Made by a program: the position numbers and the translations under genes. Below are positions 4,407-11,423 of a stretch of 14,823 nucleotides of DNA, one piece after another (positions within the stretch are counted from its first letter, which is position 1; each line of letters begins with the position of its first letter). Source of the stretch: CAYLGT01 sp964383465 (GTDB taxonomy: Bacteria > Patescibacteriota > Saccharimonadia > Saccharimonadales > Saccharimonadaceae); NCBI GenBank assembly GCA_964383465.1, contig CAYLGT010000018.1, positions 1-14,823 of the forward strand. The letters are read 5' to 3'. The notes under the pieces were generated by a model. It was not told where the DNA came from, did not search any database, and saw nothing but the letters and a program-made list of their open reading frames with translations.

Positions 4407-5708
4407 TTAGGCTTTTTTCGACTTTTTTGCTACGAGCTCACGCACAACATCGGCGTCATTCCATGGCAAACGCTCACCGGCCACGATGCGGAAGCGCTCA
4501 TGTCCCATACCTGTAATGACAACGCTGTCACCACGACGAGCAATTTTCAAAGCTTTTTCGATTGCCTCGCGACGATCGGCAATCTCTTCTGTCTTCGCCT
4601 CGCCACCTTTGGCCACGATGCCCTCCATGATCATCTGGCGGATGGTTTCAGGATTCTCGTTATAGCTCTCTTCATCTGTCAGCACGATTCTGTCGGTCAA
4701 CCGAGTAGCGATTTCTCCCATGATGGGTCGCTTACCCTTGTCCCTGTCACCACACGCACCAAACACCAGGATGACGCGATTTTTCGTGACAGCCTTTACA
4801 GTGCTCAGTAGCTGCTCGAGTGCATCAGGCGTATGAGCATAGTCGACGATGACGTCGTAAGGTTTGTCTACTTCAACCTGTTCATAGCGGCCCGGAATTT
4901 CTTCGAGGTTCGCCACACCGTCGACAATTGCTTCGAGTTTTGCGTAAAACAAGTATGCCGCGGCGGCAGCAGCCGTCATGTTATAGACGTTATATTTCCC
5001 TGGCAAACTGGTCGCTAGATCAAGTTTGGTCTGATGGTCGATAACAACCTGGGCTTCACTTCCCCGCTTGTACAGTTTGACGTGTTTTATCCGCGCTTCC
5101 GCCTCAGGGTTAGTCCCATAGGTTATTTTCTGTTCGCCCGCTTCAAAAGTGTTGTAAAAATCATACCATTCATCATCTCTGTTCAGCACGATAAACCGTG
5201 GCTTGTTAGCAAACAATAACCCCTTGGCCTGTGCGTATGCTTCCATGGTCTTATGGTAGTCCAGATGGTCCTGGGTGAGGTTCGTCATGATAGCGCACTC
5301 TATTGGCACCCCGTGGAGCTTGTGTTGCTGCAACGCGTGTGATGTTACTTCGAGAACGACGTAGTCAACTCCAGCTTTTTTGGCACGTCGGAAGAACTTC
5401 TGTAGCTGTGCCGTCAGGGCAACGGTGCGGTTGAGTTCGTTCAGGGTTCGCTCCCCGTCAACTTCGATGATGGCAGTCGTAAACAAAGCCGTCGTTTTGC
5501 CATCTGCTTTGAGAATCTCGTTGAGATAGTTGGCCGTAGTAGTTTTGCCGTTGGTTCCTGTCACGGCGATGACCTTGAGGTCTTTGGCTGGATGGCCATA
5601 GGCGGCCGTGAGCAGTTTTACTCGGCCCTTACGATAGGATTCTTCAAGCTCTTGCACCGCACCGCGGGGTAAGACTTTTCGCACTACCTTTACTAAACCA
5701 TCTTTCAT
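4407..5708 (-). CDS. murE: MurE-like Mur ligase (UDP-MurNAc-dipeptide amino-acid ligase), short N-terminus
   Basis: Mur ligases add amino acids to the UDP-MurNAc peptide in the cytoplasm using ATP. The 433-residue protein shows the ATP loop TGTNGKTTT (50-58), EVTSHAL (120-126, Mg-binding Glu and His), NLTQDHLDYH (143-152), the lysine of YAQAKGLLF (162) that is carbamylated in the family, DYAHTPDALE (289-298), GDRDKGKRP (320-328) and GMGHE (400-404). The order and DYAHTPDAL point to MurE. Two oddities: the ATP loop is near residue 50 rather than about 110, so most of the N-terminal UDP-binding domain is missing. The DNPR signature of diaminopimelate enzymes is replaced by DEESYNENP (345-353). 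The added amino acid cannot be read from this. I prefer the ATG at 5708 because the -10 box ends 7 nt upstream; ATGs at 5720 and 5717 would lie in the -10. Confidence 0.88.
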   Translation of the reverse strand: MKDGLVKVVRKVLPRGAVQELEESYRKGRVKLLTAAYGHPAKDLKVIAVTGTNGKTTTANYLNEILKADGKTTALFTTAIIEVDGERTLNELNRTVALTAQLQKFFRRAKKAGVDYVVLEVTSHALQQHKLHGVPIECAIMTNLTQDHLDYHKTMEAYAQAKGLLFANKPRFIVLNRDDEWYDFYNTFEAGEQKITYGTNPEAEARIKHVKLYKRGSEAQVVIDHQTKLDLATSLPGKYNVYNMTAAAAAAYLFYAKLEAIVDGVANLEEIPGRYEQVEVDKPYDVIVDYAHTPDALEQLLSTVKAVTKNRVILVFGACGDRDKGKRPIMGEIATRLTDRIVLTDEESYNENPETIRQMIMEGIVAKGGEAKTEEIADRREAIEKALKIARRGDSVVITGMGHERFRIVAGERLPWNDADVVRELVAKKSKKA

Positions 5709-5715
5709 ATGGTCC

Positions 5716-5724
5716 ATCATAGCA
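5716..5724 (-). promoter_or_regulatory. murE extended -10 (predicted leaderless start)
   Basis: On the minus strand TGC-TATGAT (5724-5716) ends exactly 7 nt before the ATG at 5708. Transcription starting the usual 6-8 nt after a -10 would begin at the start codon. No good -35 is present. Confidence 0.55.
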
Positions 5725-5751
5725 CTGTTCCCTGTTACGCGACTACAGATT

Positions 5752-5760
5752 TGCTATACT
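5752..5760 (+). promoter_or_regulatory. tsaD extended -10 (near-leaderless start)
   Basis: TGC-TATACT matches the extended -10 consensus and ends 9 nt before the tsaD ATG, so the leader would be about 0-3 nt, with no room for a Shine-Dalgarno sequence to act. The -35 is weak (TGTTAC at 5733-5738). Confidence 0.75.
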
Positions 5761-5769
5761 AGACCCCTG

Positions 5770-7056
5770 ATGAAGATTTTAGGTATAGAGACAAGTTGTG
5801 ACGAAACGGCTGCAGCCGTTGTCGAAGATGGTACTCGCCTGCTCAGCAACGTCGTGAGTTCACAGATGCTCGACTTCGCCAAATTTGGTGGAGTTATTCC
5901 TGAAATTGCGGCTCGTTCTCACATAGAAGTCATGCTGCCTGTGGTCGACAAAGCGCTCACAGAAGCACGTTGCCAGTGGGATGACATAGACGCCATCGCC
6001 GTCACCTATGCCCCAGGGCTCATCGGTTCCCTTCTCATCGGCACTCTGGCCGCTCGCACGCTTGCATTTGCAAAGAACAAGCCCCTCTACCCTATCCACC
6101 ACGTCGAAGGTCATGTGTACGCTAACTTCCTTCTTGCACCTGCTGGCAAAGGTGACGGCGATGCTGGTGAGGAGGCTGTGGCGTCAGCCAGCCGAACGCC
6201 ACGGGCTGACGAAGTCACCCGTAGAGTGTACTCCGAACAAGCATCGACGGCGCCGTCTCTTCCAGCTTTCCCCCTTCTCGCCCTCATCGTCTCCGGTGGC
6301 CACACTCAAATCGCCCTCTTTCGAGACCACGGTGACTATGTCCTGCTGGGCCAGGCGCAGGATGACGCGGTTGGTGAAGCGTTCGACAAAGTTGCCAAAC
6401 TCATCGGCCTCCCCTACCCTGGAGGCATCTCAATCAGTAACCTCGCACCCCAAGGTAACCCGCACGCGTTCGCATTTCCGAAAGCTTCACTTGCCTGCCC
6501 TCCCGGGTGTACGCATGAGATCAACCGCGTTCTGAGCGACGCAGAAAGACAAGACACCAAAGCTACCATCAGGGGTGGTCGCGGTGAAGTATTTGCCCGA
6601 GACCGCTGTCATCGGTATGACTTCAGTTTTTCCGGGCTCAAGACAGCCGTTCTAAGAGCCGTTCAGGCTGCCGTGGGTCAGAAGTACGACTTTCCGTCTC
6701 ATCAGCTGCCAGAACTCGTCTCAGACAGCCTCAGGGCCGATGTTGCTGCAAGTTTCCAACATATCGCCGTCGAAACACTCGTCGACAAGGTCGAGAAGGC
6801 CTATCATGACTTCTCACCTGCCAGTGTCGTCATCGCGGGTGGAGTTGCCGCCAACCAAGAGCTACGTCGTCAGTTAAGTGAACGCCTGCCTCTTCATATC
6901 GAGTATGCACCCATCAACCTCTGTACTGATAACGCCGCCATGATCGCCAGTCTCGGGTATTTCTACGCAGAAAAGAACCAGCCTACCGACCCCCGCGAAC
7001 TCGAGGTCATGCCTTCCCTGTCGATGACAAAAACTGCCTGGGCACAGCAACGCTAG
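5770..7056 (+). CDS. tsaD: tRNA N6-adenosine threonylcarbamoyltransferase TsaD (Kae1/YgjD family), with insertions
   Basis: TsaD transfers the threonylcarbamoyl group to A37 of tRNAs reading ANN codons, working with TsaB/TsaE (not in this window). The protein has the N-terminal GIETSCDETAAAVV (5-18), GGVIPEIAARSH (40-51), the metal-binding HHVEGH (His111 and His115), SGGHTQ (175-180), GEAFDKVAKLIGLPYPGG (202-219), FSFSGLKTA (285-293), AGGVAANQELR (356-366) and CTDNAAMIA (385-393, metal-binding Asp387). All catalytic parts are intact. At 428 residues it is about 80-90 longer than usual. The extra length is concentrated in two places: about 121-167, a polar and probably disordered loop before SGGHTQ, and about 241-283, before FSFSGLKTA. 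It is divergent from murE. Its promoter ends 9 nt before the ATG and there is no Shine-Dalgarno site. Confidence 0.97.
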   Translation: MKILGIETSCDETAAAVVEDGTRLLSNVVSSQMLDFAKFGGVIPEIAARSHIEVMLPVVDKALTEARCQWDDIDAIAVTYAPGLIGSLLIGTLAARTLAFAKNKPLYPIHHVEGHVYANFLLAPAGKGDGDAGEEAVASASRTPRADEVTRRVYSEQASTAPSLPAFPLLALIVSGGHTQIALFRDHGDYVLLGQAQDDAVGEAFDKVAKLIGLPYPGGISISNLAPQGNPHAFAFPKASLACPPGCTHEINRVLSDAERQDTKATIRGGRGEVFARDRCHRYDFSFSGLKTAVLRAVQAAVGQKYDFPSHQLPELVSDSLRADVAASFQHIAVETLVDKVEKAYHDFSPASVVIAGGVAANQELRRQLSERLPLHIEYAPINLCTDNAAMIASLGYFYAEKNQPTDPRELEVMPSLSMTKTAWAQQR

Positions 7057-7077
7057 TTGCAACCAACCAACTCACAC

Positions 7078-7108
7078 ATAAGTAGTACGCTAACCGTGCA
7101 CTACTTAT
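7078..7108 (+). terminator. Probable terminator after tsaD
   Basis: ATAAGTAGT (7078-7086) and ACTACTTAT (7100-7108) form a perfect 9-bp stem with a 13-nt loop. The tail (ACCTCTGTTG) is not a true T tract, so termination may be partial. The valS -10 follows 14 nt later. Confidence 0.5.
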
Positions 7109-7118
7109 ACCTCTGTTG

Positions 7119-7127
7119 TGCTATACT
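7119..7127 (+). promoter_or_regulatory. valS extended -10 promoter
   Basis: TGC-TATACT, identical to the tsaD -10. No convincing -35. Predicted start is near 7134, giving a leader of about 100 nt, the longest in the window. Confidence 0.7.
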
Positions 7128-7133
7128 GACAGG

Positions 7134-7235
7134 TGAAAATAAACACGTGAAAGATCGGTGGGATCTAGCGCGTGCGACCATGAATCGCAGTGTTGCTTGT
7201 GTGCTCCGGTTCACGTGAAAATGAGGTGAAATACT
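7134..7235 (+). promoter_or_regulatory. valS 5' leader, possibly regulatory
   Basis: The leader holds several short stems: AGATC/GATCT (7152-7156, 7162-7166) and TGCGA/TCGCA (7173-7177, 7185-7189), the second placing the start of a mini-ORF in its loop. TTCAC (7210-7214) can pair with GTGAA (7226-7230), covering part of the valS ribosome binding site. CACGTGAAA occurs twice (7144-7152, 7212-7220). No T-box (GGTGGNACCGCG) or recognised riboswitch is present. Regulation is inference only. Confidence 0.4.
7180..7218 (+). CDS. Possible 12-residue leader peptide upstream of valS
   Basis: ATG to TGA encodes MNRSVACVLRFT, with two valine codons (GTT and GTG) among twelve. There is no Shine-Dalgarno sequence. 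Leader peptides rich in the cognate amino acid can control synthetase or biosynthesis genes by attenuation, but two valines is weak enrichment and the ORF could be chance. Confidence 0.2.
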   Translation: MNRSVACVLRFT

Positions 7236-9782
7236 TTGAAACTTCCAAAAGTCTACGAACCAGCCCAATACGAACCGACAGCGTACGCCCTGTGGGAGTC
7301 TTCGGGTGCATTTCGCCCTACCGGTGTCGGTGAGCCCTACTCTATCGTTATGCCGCCACCAAACGCCAATGGCAACCTGCACATCGGTCACGCTCTGGAC
7401 ATGAACCTGAAAGACATCTTGGCGCGCCACTACCGTATGCGTGGTCGTGACACCATCTTTATTCCGGGCGCCGACCATGCCGGGTTCGAGACATGGGTTG
7501 TCTACGAAAAGCAACTTGCCGCCTCTGGAAAGACACGATTTGACTTTTCACGTGAAAACTTATATAGCCAAGTTTGGGACTTCGTATCGGCCCGTCGCGG
7601 CGACATGGAGCTACAGCTTCGCTCTCTCGGGGTAAGCGCAAGTTGGCAAGATATGGTCTTTACTCTCGATGAAAAGGTTATCCAAACCGTCTATGGAACG
7701 TTCAAGAAGCTTTGGGATGATGATCTTATTTACAGAGGTGAGAGGATTGTTAACTACTGCACGACTCATCACACGAGTTTCGCCGACATCGAGGTCGAGC
7801 ATCGTGACGAGGTAGATAACATATGGGAAATTGCCTACAAGTACGCCGACGGAGAAGGGGAGATCGTCGTAGCAACCACCCGTCCAGAAACACTCCTCGG
7901 TGATACCGCCATCGCTGTTCACCCTGAAGATGAGCGATATACAGCACTGATCGGCAAAGAAGTGCTCGTTCCACTACAGAACCGTCGTATACCAGTGGTG
8001 GCAGATGAAGCCGTTGAAAAAGACTTCGGAACAGGAGCGGTGAAAGTTACGCCCGCCCATGACCCAACCGACTTCGAAATCGGTGAACGGCATAGCTTAC
8101 CGCGCATCACCGTCATCGGTCATGACGACCTGATGACCCACGAGGCAGGGGAGGACTACGAGGGGCTAAAGAGCCTCGAGGCACGAGCCAAAGTGATCGC
8201 CGAGCTCCAAGTTCTCGGTCAGCTCGTCAGTACCAAGGAGTTGTCCCACGCTGTTGGACACTGCTACAAATGTGGTACGCGCATACAGCCTCTTTTGAAA
8301 GAACAATGGTTTTTGCGAGTCAAACCGCTTGCTGAGCGCGCCAAACAGGCCGTAGAAGCAGGGGAGATCGACTTTTATCCTGCCACGAAAGCGAAAGTGA
8401 TCGTGCAGTATCTCGACTCCCTGAGAGACTGGAATCTCTCTCGACAAATTCCGTGGGGTATCCCAATACCTGCCTTTCAAAATGTCGAGGACGAAAACGA
8501 TTGGATCTACGACGAGAGCGTTGAGCAACCAACCATAGAGGTAGATGGCAAGACTTACCAGCGAGAAGAAGACACTTTTGACACCTGGTTTAGTAGCGGC
8601 CAATGGCCCTTTGTCGTAACTGACGCACTCGAGGATGGAAGTGAATTGAGCCGATTCTTCCCGACCTCTGTTATGGAGACCGGGAGTGACCTACTTCGCC
8701 AATGGGTCTCGCGTATGATCATGTTGAGTCTGTACCGAACAGGGAAGGTGCCATTTAAAACTGTCTATTTCCACGGCATGGTCAACGACGAAAAAAACCA
8801 GAAGATGAGTAAAAGCAAAGGCAACGTCATCAACCCGATGGAAATCGTCGGCCAGTACGGCTCAGATGCTTTGCGCCTCGGTATCGTCGCTAACCGATCA
8901 GCCGCCCAAGACCAGGCCTTTTCTACCGCCAGCGTCGTCGCTGGGCGCAATTTTTGTAACAAGCTGTGGAACATGGCGCGATTTGTCGAGGAGCACATCG
9001 ATGGTGTCGCTGTTGATACCCCTGTTGCCGAAACACTTGCCGACCACTGGGTACTGGCTCGGCTCGACGAAGCACGCCAGGCAATCGAGCAACACCTCGA
9101 GAAATACCGCTTCGCTGAAGCCGCCGACGTGGTCTATCACACCATTTGGGACGATGTCGCTGACTGGTACCTAGAGGCCAGCAAACAGCAGACCAACCCA
9201 GCAGTTCTGGCATGGGTCATGGAGACCTGCCTCAAGCTGGCGCATCCTTTTGCCCCCTTTGTCACCGAAACCATTTGGACAACGCTTGAGCGCAGCGCCA
9301 CGCCGCTTATTCAGAGCGCTTGGCCGGAAGCGGTCAGTTATGACGAAATCGCAGCAGGGGAGTTTGAGCAAATACGAGCCCTCGTCACAGAGACTCGTTA
9401 CGTTGCTTCGGAGCTGCCGGGTGGCAAACAGACACTTTTGTTTGAGCATGACGCACTCATCGCCGACAACAGTGAACTCATTGCCCGTCTGGCGCGTTTA
9501 GAGGCTGTCCAGCACGTCGAAACCCCTCAAGGGCTAAAACTAGCCGTACCAAACCGTGAAGCATGGCTGAGGGTCTCTCAGGACGTCCTGTACGAGCACC
9601 AGACCAAACTCGAAGCAAGAGTTGCCGAGGTACGCAGTCGTATCGATGCGCTTGAAGCTCGTCTGGCCAACAAGTCCTACGTCGAACATGCTCCAAAACA
9701 CCTCGTGGAAGAAACCGAGCAACAGCTCCACGAACAGGAAGAACTCTTCAAGCGCCTCTCTGGTGAGCTCGAAGTTCTCTAG
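7236..9782 (+). CDS. valS: Valine--tRNA ligase (ValRS), class I
   Basis: ValRS charges tRNA-Val using ATP. The 848-residue protein has the class I signature PPPNANGNLHIGHA (HIGH at 49-52), GADHAGFET (78-86) and the CP1 editing domain (VATTRPETLLGDTAIAVHPE at 212-231, GTGAVKVTPAHDPTDFEIG at 265-283). It also has CYKCGTRIQP (343-352), DTWFSSGQWPF (449-459) and KMSKSKGNV (523-531). An anticodon-binding domain follows, then a C-terminal coiled coil (about 785-848, rich in E, L, Q) that includes KSYVEHAPKHLVEETEQQL, the ValRS-type tRNA-binding arm. Length and order match ValRS rather than IleRS. The start is TTG: GAGGTG at 7223-7228 lies 7 nt before it, and the nearest upstream ATG (7221) hits a stop at once. 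The preceding leader may be regulatory. Confidence 0.96.
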   Translation: MKLPKVYEPAQYEPTAYALWESSGAFRPTGVGEPYSIVMPPPNANGNLHIGHALDMNLKDILARHYRMRGRDTIFIPGADHAGFETWVVYEKQLAASGKTRFDFSRENLYSQVWDFVSARRGDMELQLRSLGVSASWQDMVFTLDEKVIQTVYGTFKKLWDDDLIYRGERIVNYCTTHHTSFADIEVEHRDEVDNIWEIAYKYADGEGEIVVATTRPETLLGDTAIAVHPEDERYTALIGKEVLVPLQNRRIPVVADEAVEKDFGTGAVKVTPAHDPTDFEIGERHSLPRITVIGHDDLMTHEAGEDYEGLKSLEARAKVIAELQVLGQLVSTKELSHAVGHCYKCGTRIQPLLKEQWFLRVKPLAERAKQAVEAGEIDFYPATKAKVIVQYLDSLRDWNLSRQIPWGIPIPAFQNVEDENDWIYDESVEQPTIEVDGKTYQREEDTFDTWFSSGQWPFVVTDALEDGSELSRFFPTSVMETGSDLLRQWVSRMIMLSLYRTGKVPFKTVYFHGMVNDEKNQKMSKSKGNVINPMEIVGQYGSDALRLGIVANRSAAQDQAFSTASVVAGRNFCNKLWNMARFVEEHIDGVAVDTPVAETLADHWVLARLDEARQAIEQHLEKYRFAEAADVVYHTIWDDVADWYLEASKQQTNPAVLAWVMETCLKLAHPFAPFVTETIWTTLERSATPLIQSAWPEAVSYDEIAAGEFEQIRALVTETRYVASELPGGKQTLLFEHDALIADNSELIARLARLEAVQHVETPQGLKLAVPNREAWLRVSQDVLYEHQTKLEARVAEVRSRIDALEARLANKSYVEHAPKHLVEETEQQLHEQEELFKRLSGELEVL

Positions 9783-9785
9783 ATA

Positions 9786-9813
9786 TTGTTGATCTTCATT
9801 TTTATGGTATAAT
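9786..9813 (+). promoter_or_regulatory. Promoter of the 9854-10433 pair
   Basis: TTGTTG (9786-9791), 16-bp spacer and a perfect TATAAT (9808-9813) preceded by TGG. It starts 4 nt after the valS stop, and I see no convincing terminator between them, so some readthrough from valS is possible. Confidence 0.75.
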
Positions 9814-9853
9814 TTACTAATCATTCACCATGTCTATCTGAAAGAGGTGAGCG

Positions 9854-10129
9854 ATGGACATTCCAGAATCCACCCTCCGTCGCATGAACGACGCGACGAA
9901 TGCCAAGCGAATGTTGTTCCTCTACACAACCCCTGAAGGTGACGAGGAGGACACTGACCTTCTCTGGGTTGACCTGATGTCCCAAACGGACAGGCAGGCG
10001 GCTCTTGGCATTCTCCAGGAGATGGGCGCGCTGCTTAGTACTGATCGCGGCTGGGAGGTTACGCCTCTCGGGTACGAAATCGCCGGCAAGCTACGCGACT
10101 CATTCGACAAGTTGCACTTCGGCCGATAG
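9854..10129 (+). CDS. Hypothetical 91-aa protein, possible winged-helix fold
   Basis: The protein starts MDIPESTLRRMNDATNAKRM. The first half is helical and acidic (GDEEDTDLLWVDLMSQ). The second half, QAALGILQEMGALLSTDRGW followed by EVTPLGYEIAGKLRDSF, looks like the recognition helix, wing and final helix of a small winged-helix domain (compare the 'LT.xG..ia..l' ending of MarR/PadR-like proteins). This is a pattern impression, not a family match. GAAAGAGGTG at 9840-9849 supports the ATG. It has its own TATAAT promoter and is followed 10 nt after its stop by the 10140 gene, with which it forms an operon. Confidence 0.85.
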   Translation: MDIPESTLRRMNDATNAKRMLFLYTTPEGDEEDTDLLWVDLMSQTDRQAALGILQEMGALLSTDRGWEVTPLGYEIAGKLRDSFDKLHFGR

Positions 10130-10139
10130 GAGTCAGAAC

Positions 10140-10433
10140 ATGGCAAAAGCCCCCTCTGTCACCGCAAGCAAGATCGGCTTTACGCTCACCCTTAAGGGTC
10201 TGGTCGAGAATCGAAAAGAGGAAGCCGAGCTCAAGCGAGTCATCGAGAGCAGCGTGTGGGTGTACTCAGTACGGGTCTTGCGCGACCCCTTGACCGGAAT
10301 CAGGATTTTCGAGGTGTGCTTAAACAGTGGCAATATCGTCGGCGCAGAAGCACGAACTCGAGTGCTGGCTGACATCCAGAACCACTACCACCGGCACCAG
10401 CCGGGCACAACGATCCTGTTCGATGAACAGTAG
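10140..10433 (+). CDS. Hypothetical alpha/beta protein, 97 aa
   Basis: The protein begins MAKAPSVTASKIGFTLTLKG and has a strand-helix-strand-strand-helix-strand layout: IGFTLTLKG, then ENRKEEAELKRVIES, VWVYSVRVLRD, IRIFEVCLNSG, AEARTRVLADIQNHYHRH and TTILFDE. This suggests a small ferredoxin-like fold. No family is recognised and no catalytic motif is seen. AGGAG at 10128-10132 overlaps the previous gene's stop codon and lies 7 nt before the ATG, so the two genes are co-transcribed and perhaps translationally coupled. A strong terminator follows. Confidence 0.85.
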   Translation: MAKAPSVTASKIGFTLTLKGLVENRKEEAELKRVIESSVWVYSVRVLRDPLTGIRIFEVCLNSGNIVGAEARTRVLADIQNHYHRHQPGTTILFDEQ

Positions 10434-10451
10434 CCCGTGCCTCGAAGTAGA

Positions 10452-10490
10452 GCAAACACCGCTCCTTCGGGGGCGGGTGTTTGCATTTTT
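10452..10490 (+). terminator. Terminator of the 9854-10433 operon
   Basis: GCAAACACC (10452-10460) and GGTGTTTGC (10476-10484) form a perfect 9-bp stem that extends inward through CGCTCC-TTCG-GGGGCG, and ATTTTT follows. On the minus strand the same stem could also end the convergent 10504 gene. Confidence 0.92.
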
Positions 10491-10503
10491 AGGGTCAAAT
10501 CAC

Positions 10504-10896
10504 TTAGGCGTATGCGAAAGCAAACTGGTGAAAACAGAGGCTACCAACGACGCGGAGGCGAAGTATGAAGTCCTGAAAACGGGCACTCAGCGAATCATCT
10601 TCAAATTCGGCCGCAAGCGGCTGCAGCTCGCGGGTTCGCGCAACCGCACCTGCATCTCCGGTGATGCTTTTGAGCATCGTTTTGTCGACGTGGTGGTGTA
10701 AATCGTCGATTGACTTGGCTCGTAGGTCGGTTGACGTGAGTGAAGCCATGGCACTAGAACTCGACACACTGGCGCTACTTGAAAGGAGTCGAACAGTGTC
10801 CTTGACGTGGAGGTGAGACAGCACGACTGCGAAACTCATGGAGTAGACCAGAAGAGTAACGATGCTTGTTTTTAAGGTATTTTTGTTTATGTTCAT
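10504..10896 (-). CDS. Hypothetical membrane-anchored protein, 130 aa
   Basis: From the ATG at 10896 the protein reads MNINKNTLKTSIVTLLVYSM and continues SFAVVLSHLHV, a single N-terminal membrane segment (about 9-27) after two lysines. That makes it a signal anchor or uncleaved signal peptide with the rest outside. A serine-rich stretch (SSSASVSSSSAMASLTS, about 39-55) follows, then a helical, charged region to the end. I recognise no family. An upstream in-frame ATG (10941) lies in the promoter and is rejected. There is no Shine-Dalgarno site and the leader is only about 9 nt. It is downstream of rlmH in the same direction but has its own promoter overlapping the rlmH stop. Confidence 0.7.
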   Translation of the reverse strand: MNINKNTLKTSIVTLLVYSMSFAVVLSHLHVKDTVRLLSSSASVSSSSAMASLTSTDLRAKSIDDLHHHVDKTMLKSITGDAGAVARTRELQPLAAEFEDDSLSARFQDFILRLRVVGSLCFHQFAFAYA

Positions 10897-10912
10897 GGTG
10901 GATACTACATCC

Positions 10913-10941
10913 ACATTAGCATAAGCTTTACAAAATGTCAA
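10913..10941 (-). promoter_or_regulatory. Promoter of the 10504-10896 gene, overlapping rlmH stop
   Basis: On the minus strand TTGACA (10941-10936), 17-bp spacer, then TAATGT (10918-10913) preceded by TGC. The TGA stop codon of rlmH (10940-10938) is part of the -35 hexamer. Confidence 0.8.
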
Positions 10942-11393
10942 GTATGGTGATAAGGATGACCTGCTGCAATCGACTGCGCTCGGTAGAGTTGTTCGACGAG
11001 TATGAGCCGGACTAACTGGTGAGGAAAGACGAGTTTCGACAGAGACCAGACGGCGTCCGCACGGGCCTTGAGGCGCTCATCGACCCCGTATGCACCCCCG
11101 ATGACAAGCACTATGTTGGCGCCCAGCGTCAGCTGACGCGACAGAGTAGACTCTAGCTGAGGGGTTGACCATATGTCGCCCGTCTCGTCGAGGAGCACTA
11201 CAAAATCTCGCTCGCCAAGCGCCTCAAGGATGCGTGCTGATTCTTCTCGACGCGCCGCCGTCTCCTCGAGGCTTGAGTGAGCCAAAAAACGCCACATAAC
11301 AGAGTAGGCGCCTTTGAGTCGCTGTTCGTAGCGCTCAATCCCTTCCGAGACCCACTTCTCATGCTTTTTACCGATAGCCAGGATGGTAATCAT
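10938..11393 (-). CDS. rlmH: 23S rRNA pseudouridine-1915 N3-methyltransferase RlmH (SPOUT family)
   Basis: RlmH methylates pseudouridine 1915 in helix 69 of 23S rRNA on assembled 70S ribosomes, using S-adenosylmethionine. The 151-residue protein starts MITILAIGKKHEKWVSEGIE. It has VVLLDETGD (65-73), the trefoil-knot IGGAYGVDE (98-106), and the C-terminal knot signature LVFPHQLVRLILVEQLYRA ending QSIAAGHPYHHT. Length is typical (about 155). A -10 TATACT ends exactly 7 nt before the ATG and there is no Shine-Dalgarno site, so the mRNA is predicted leaderless. It is divergent from the phosphoesterase gene. Confidence 0.97.
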   Translation of the reverse strand: MITILAIGKKHEKWVSEGIERYEQRLKGAYSVMWRFLAHSSLEETAARREESARILEALGERDFVVLLDETGDIWSTPQLESTLSRQLTLGANIVLVIGGAYGVDERLKARADAVWSLSKLVFPHQLVRLILVEQLYRAQSIAAGHPYHHT

Positions 11394-11400
11394 GTCGTCC

Positions 11401-11406
11401 AGTATA
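11401..11406 (-). promoter_or_regulatory. rlmH -10 box (predicted leaderless start)
   Basis: On the minus strand TATACT (11406-11401) ends 7 nt before the rlmH start codon at 11393. The -35 region is poor and there is no TGN extension. Confidence 0.6.
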
Positions 11407-11423
11407 AAGCTATTTACAGAACA

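Noticed and set aside
3988..4410. 140-residue plus-strand ORF overlapping the 4041 gene
   Set aside because: Low-complexity proline/arginine/serine product running through the terminator hairpin; shadow of the 4041 frame.
6008..6535. 175-residue ORF inside tsaD
   Set aside because: It overlaps fully motif-supported TsaD coding sequence in another frame and has no own signals.
7134..7235. T-box riboswitch in front of valS
   Set aside because: The T-box core sequence (GGTGGNACCGCG) and a specifier-stem architecture are not present; GGTGGGATC is only a superficial match.
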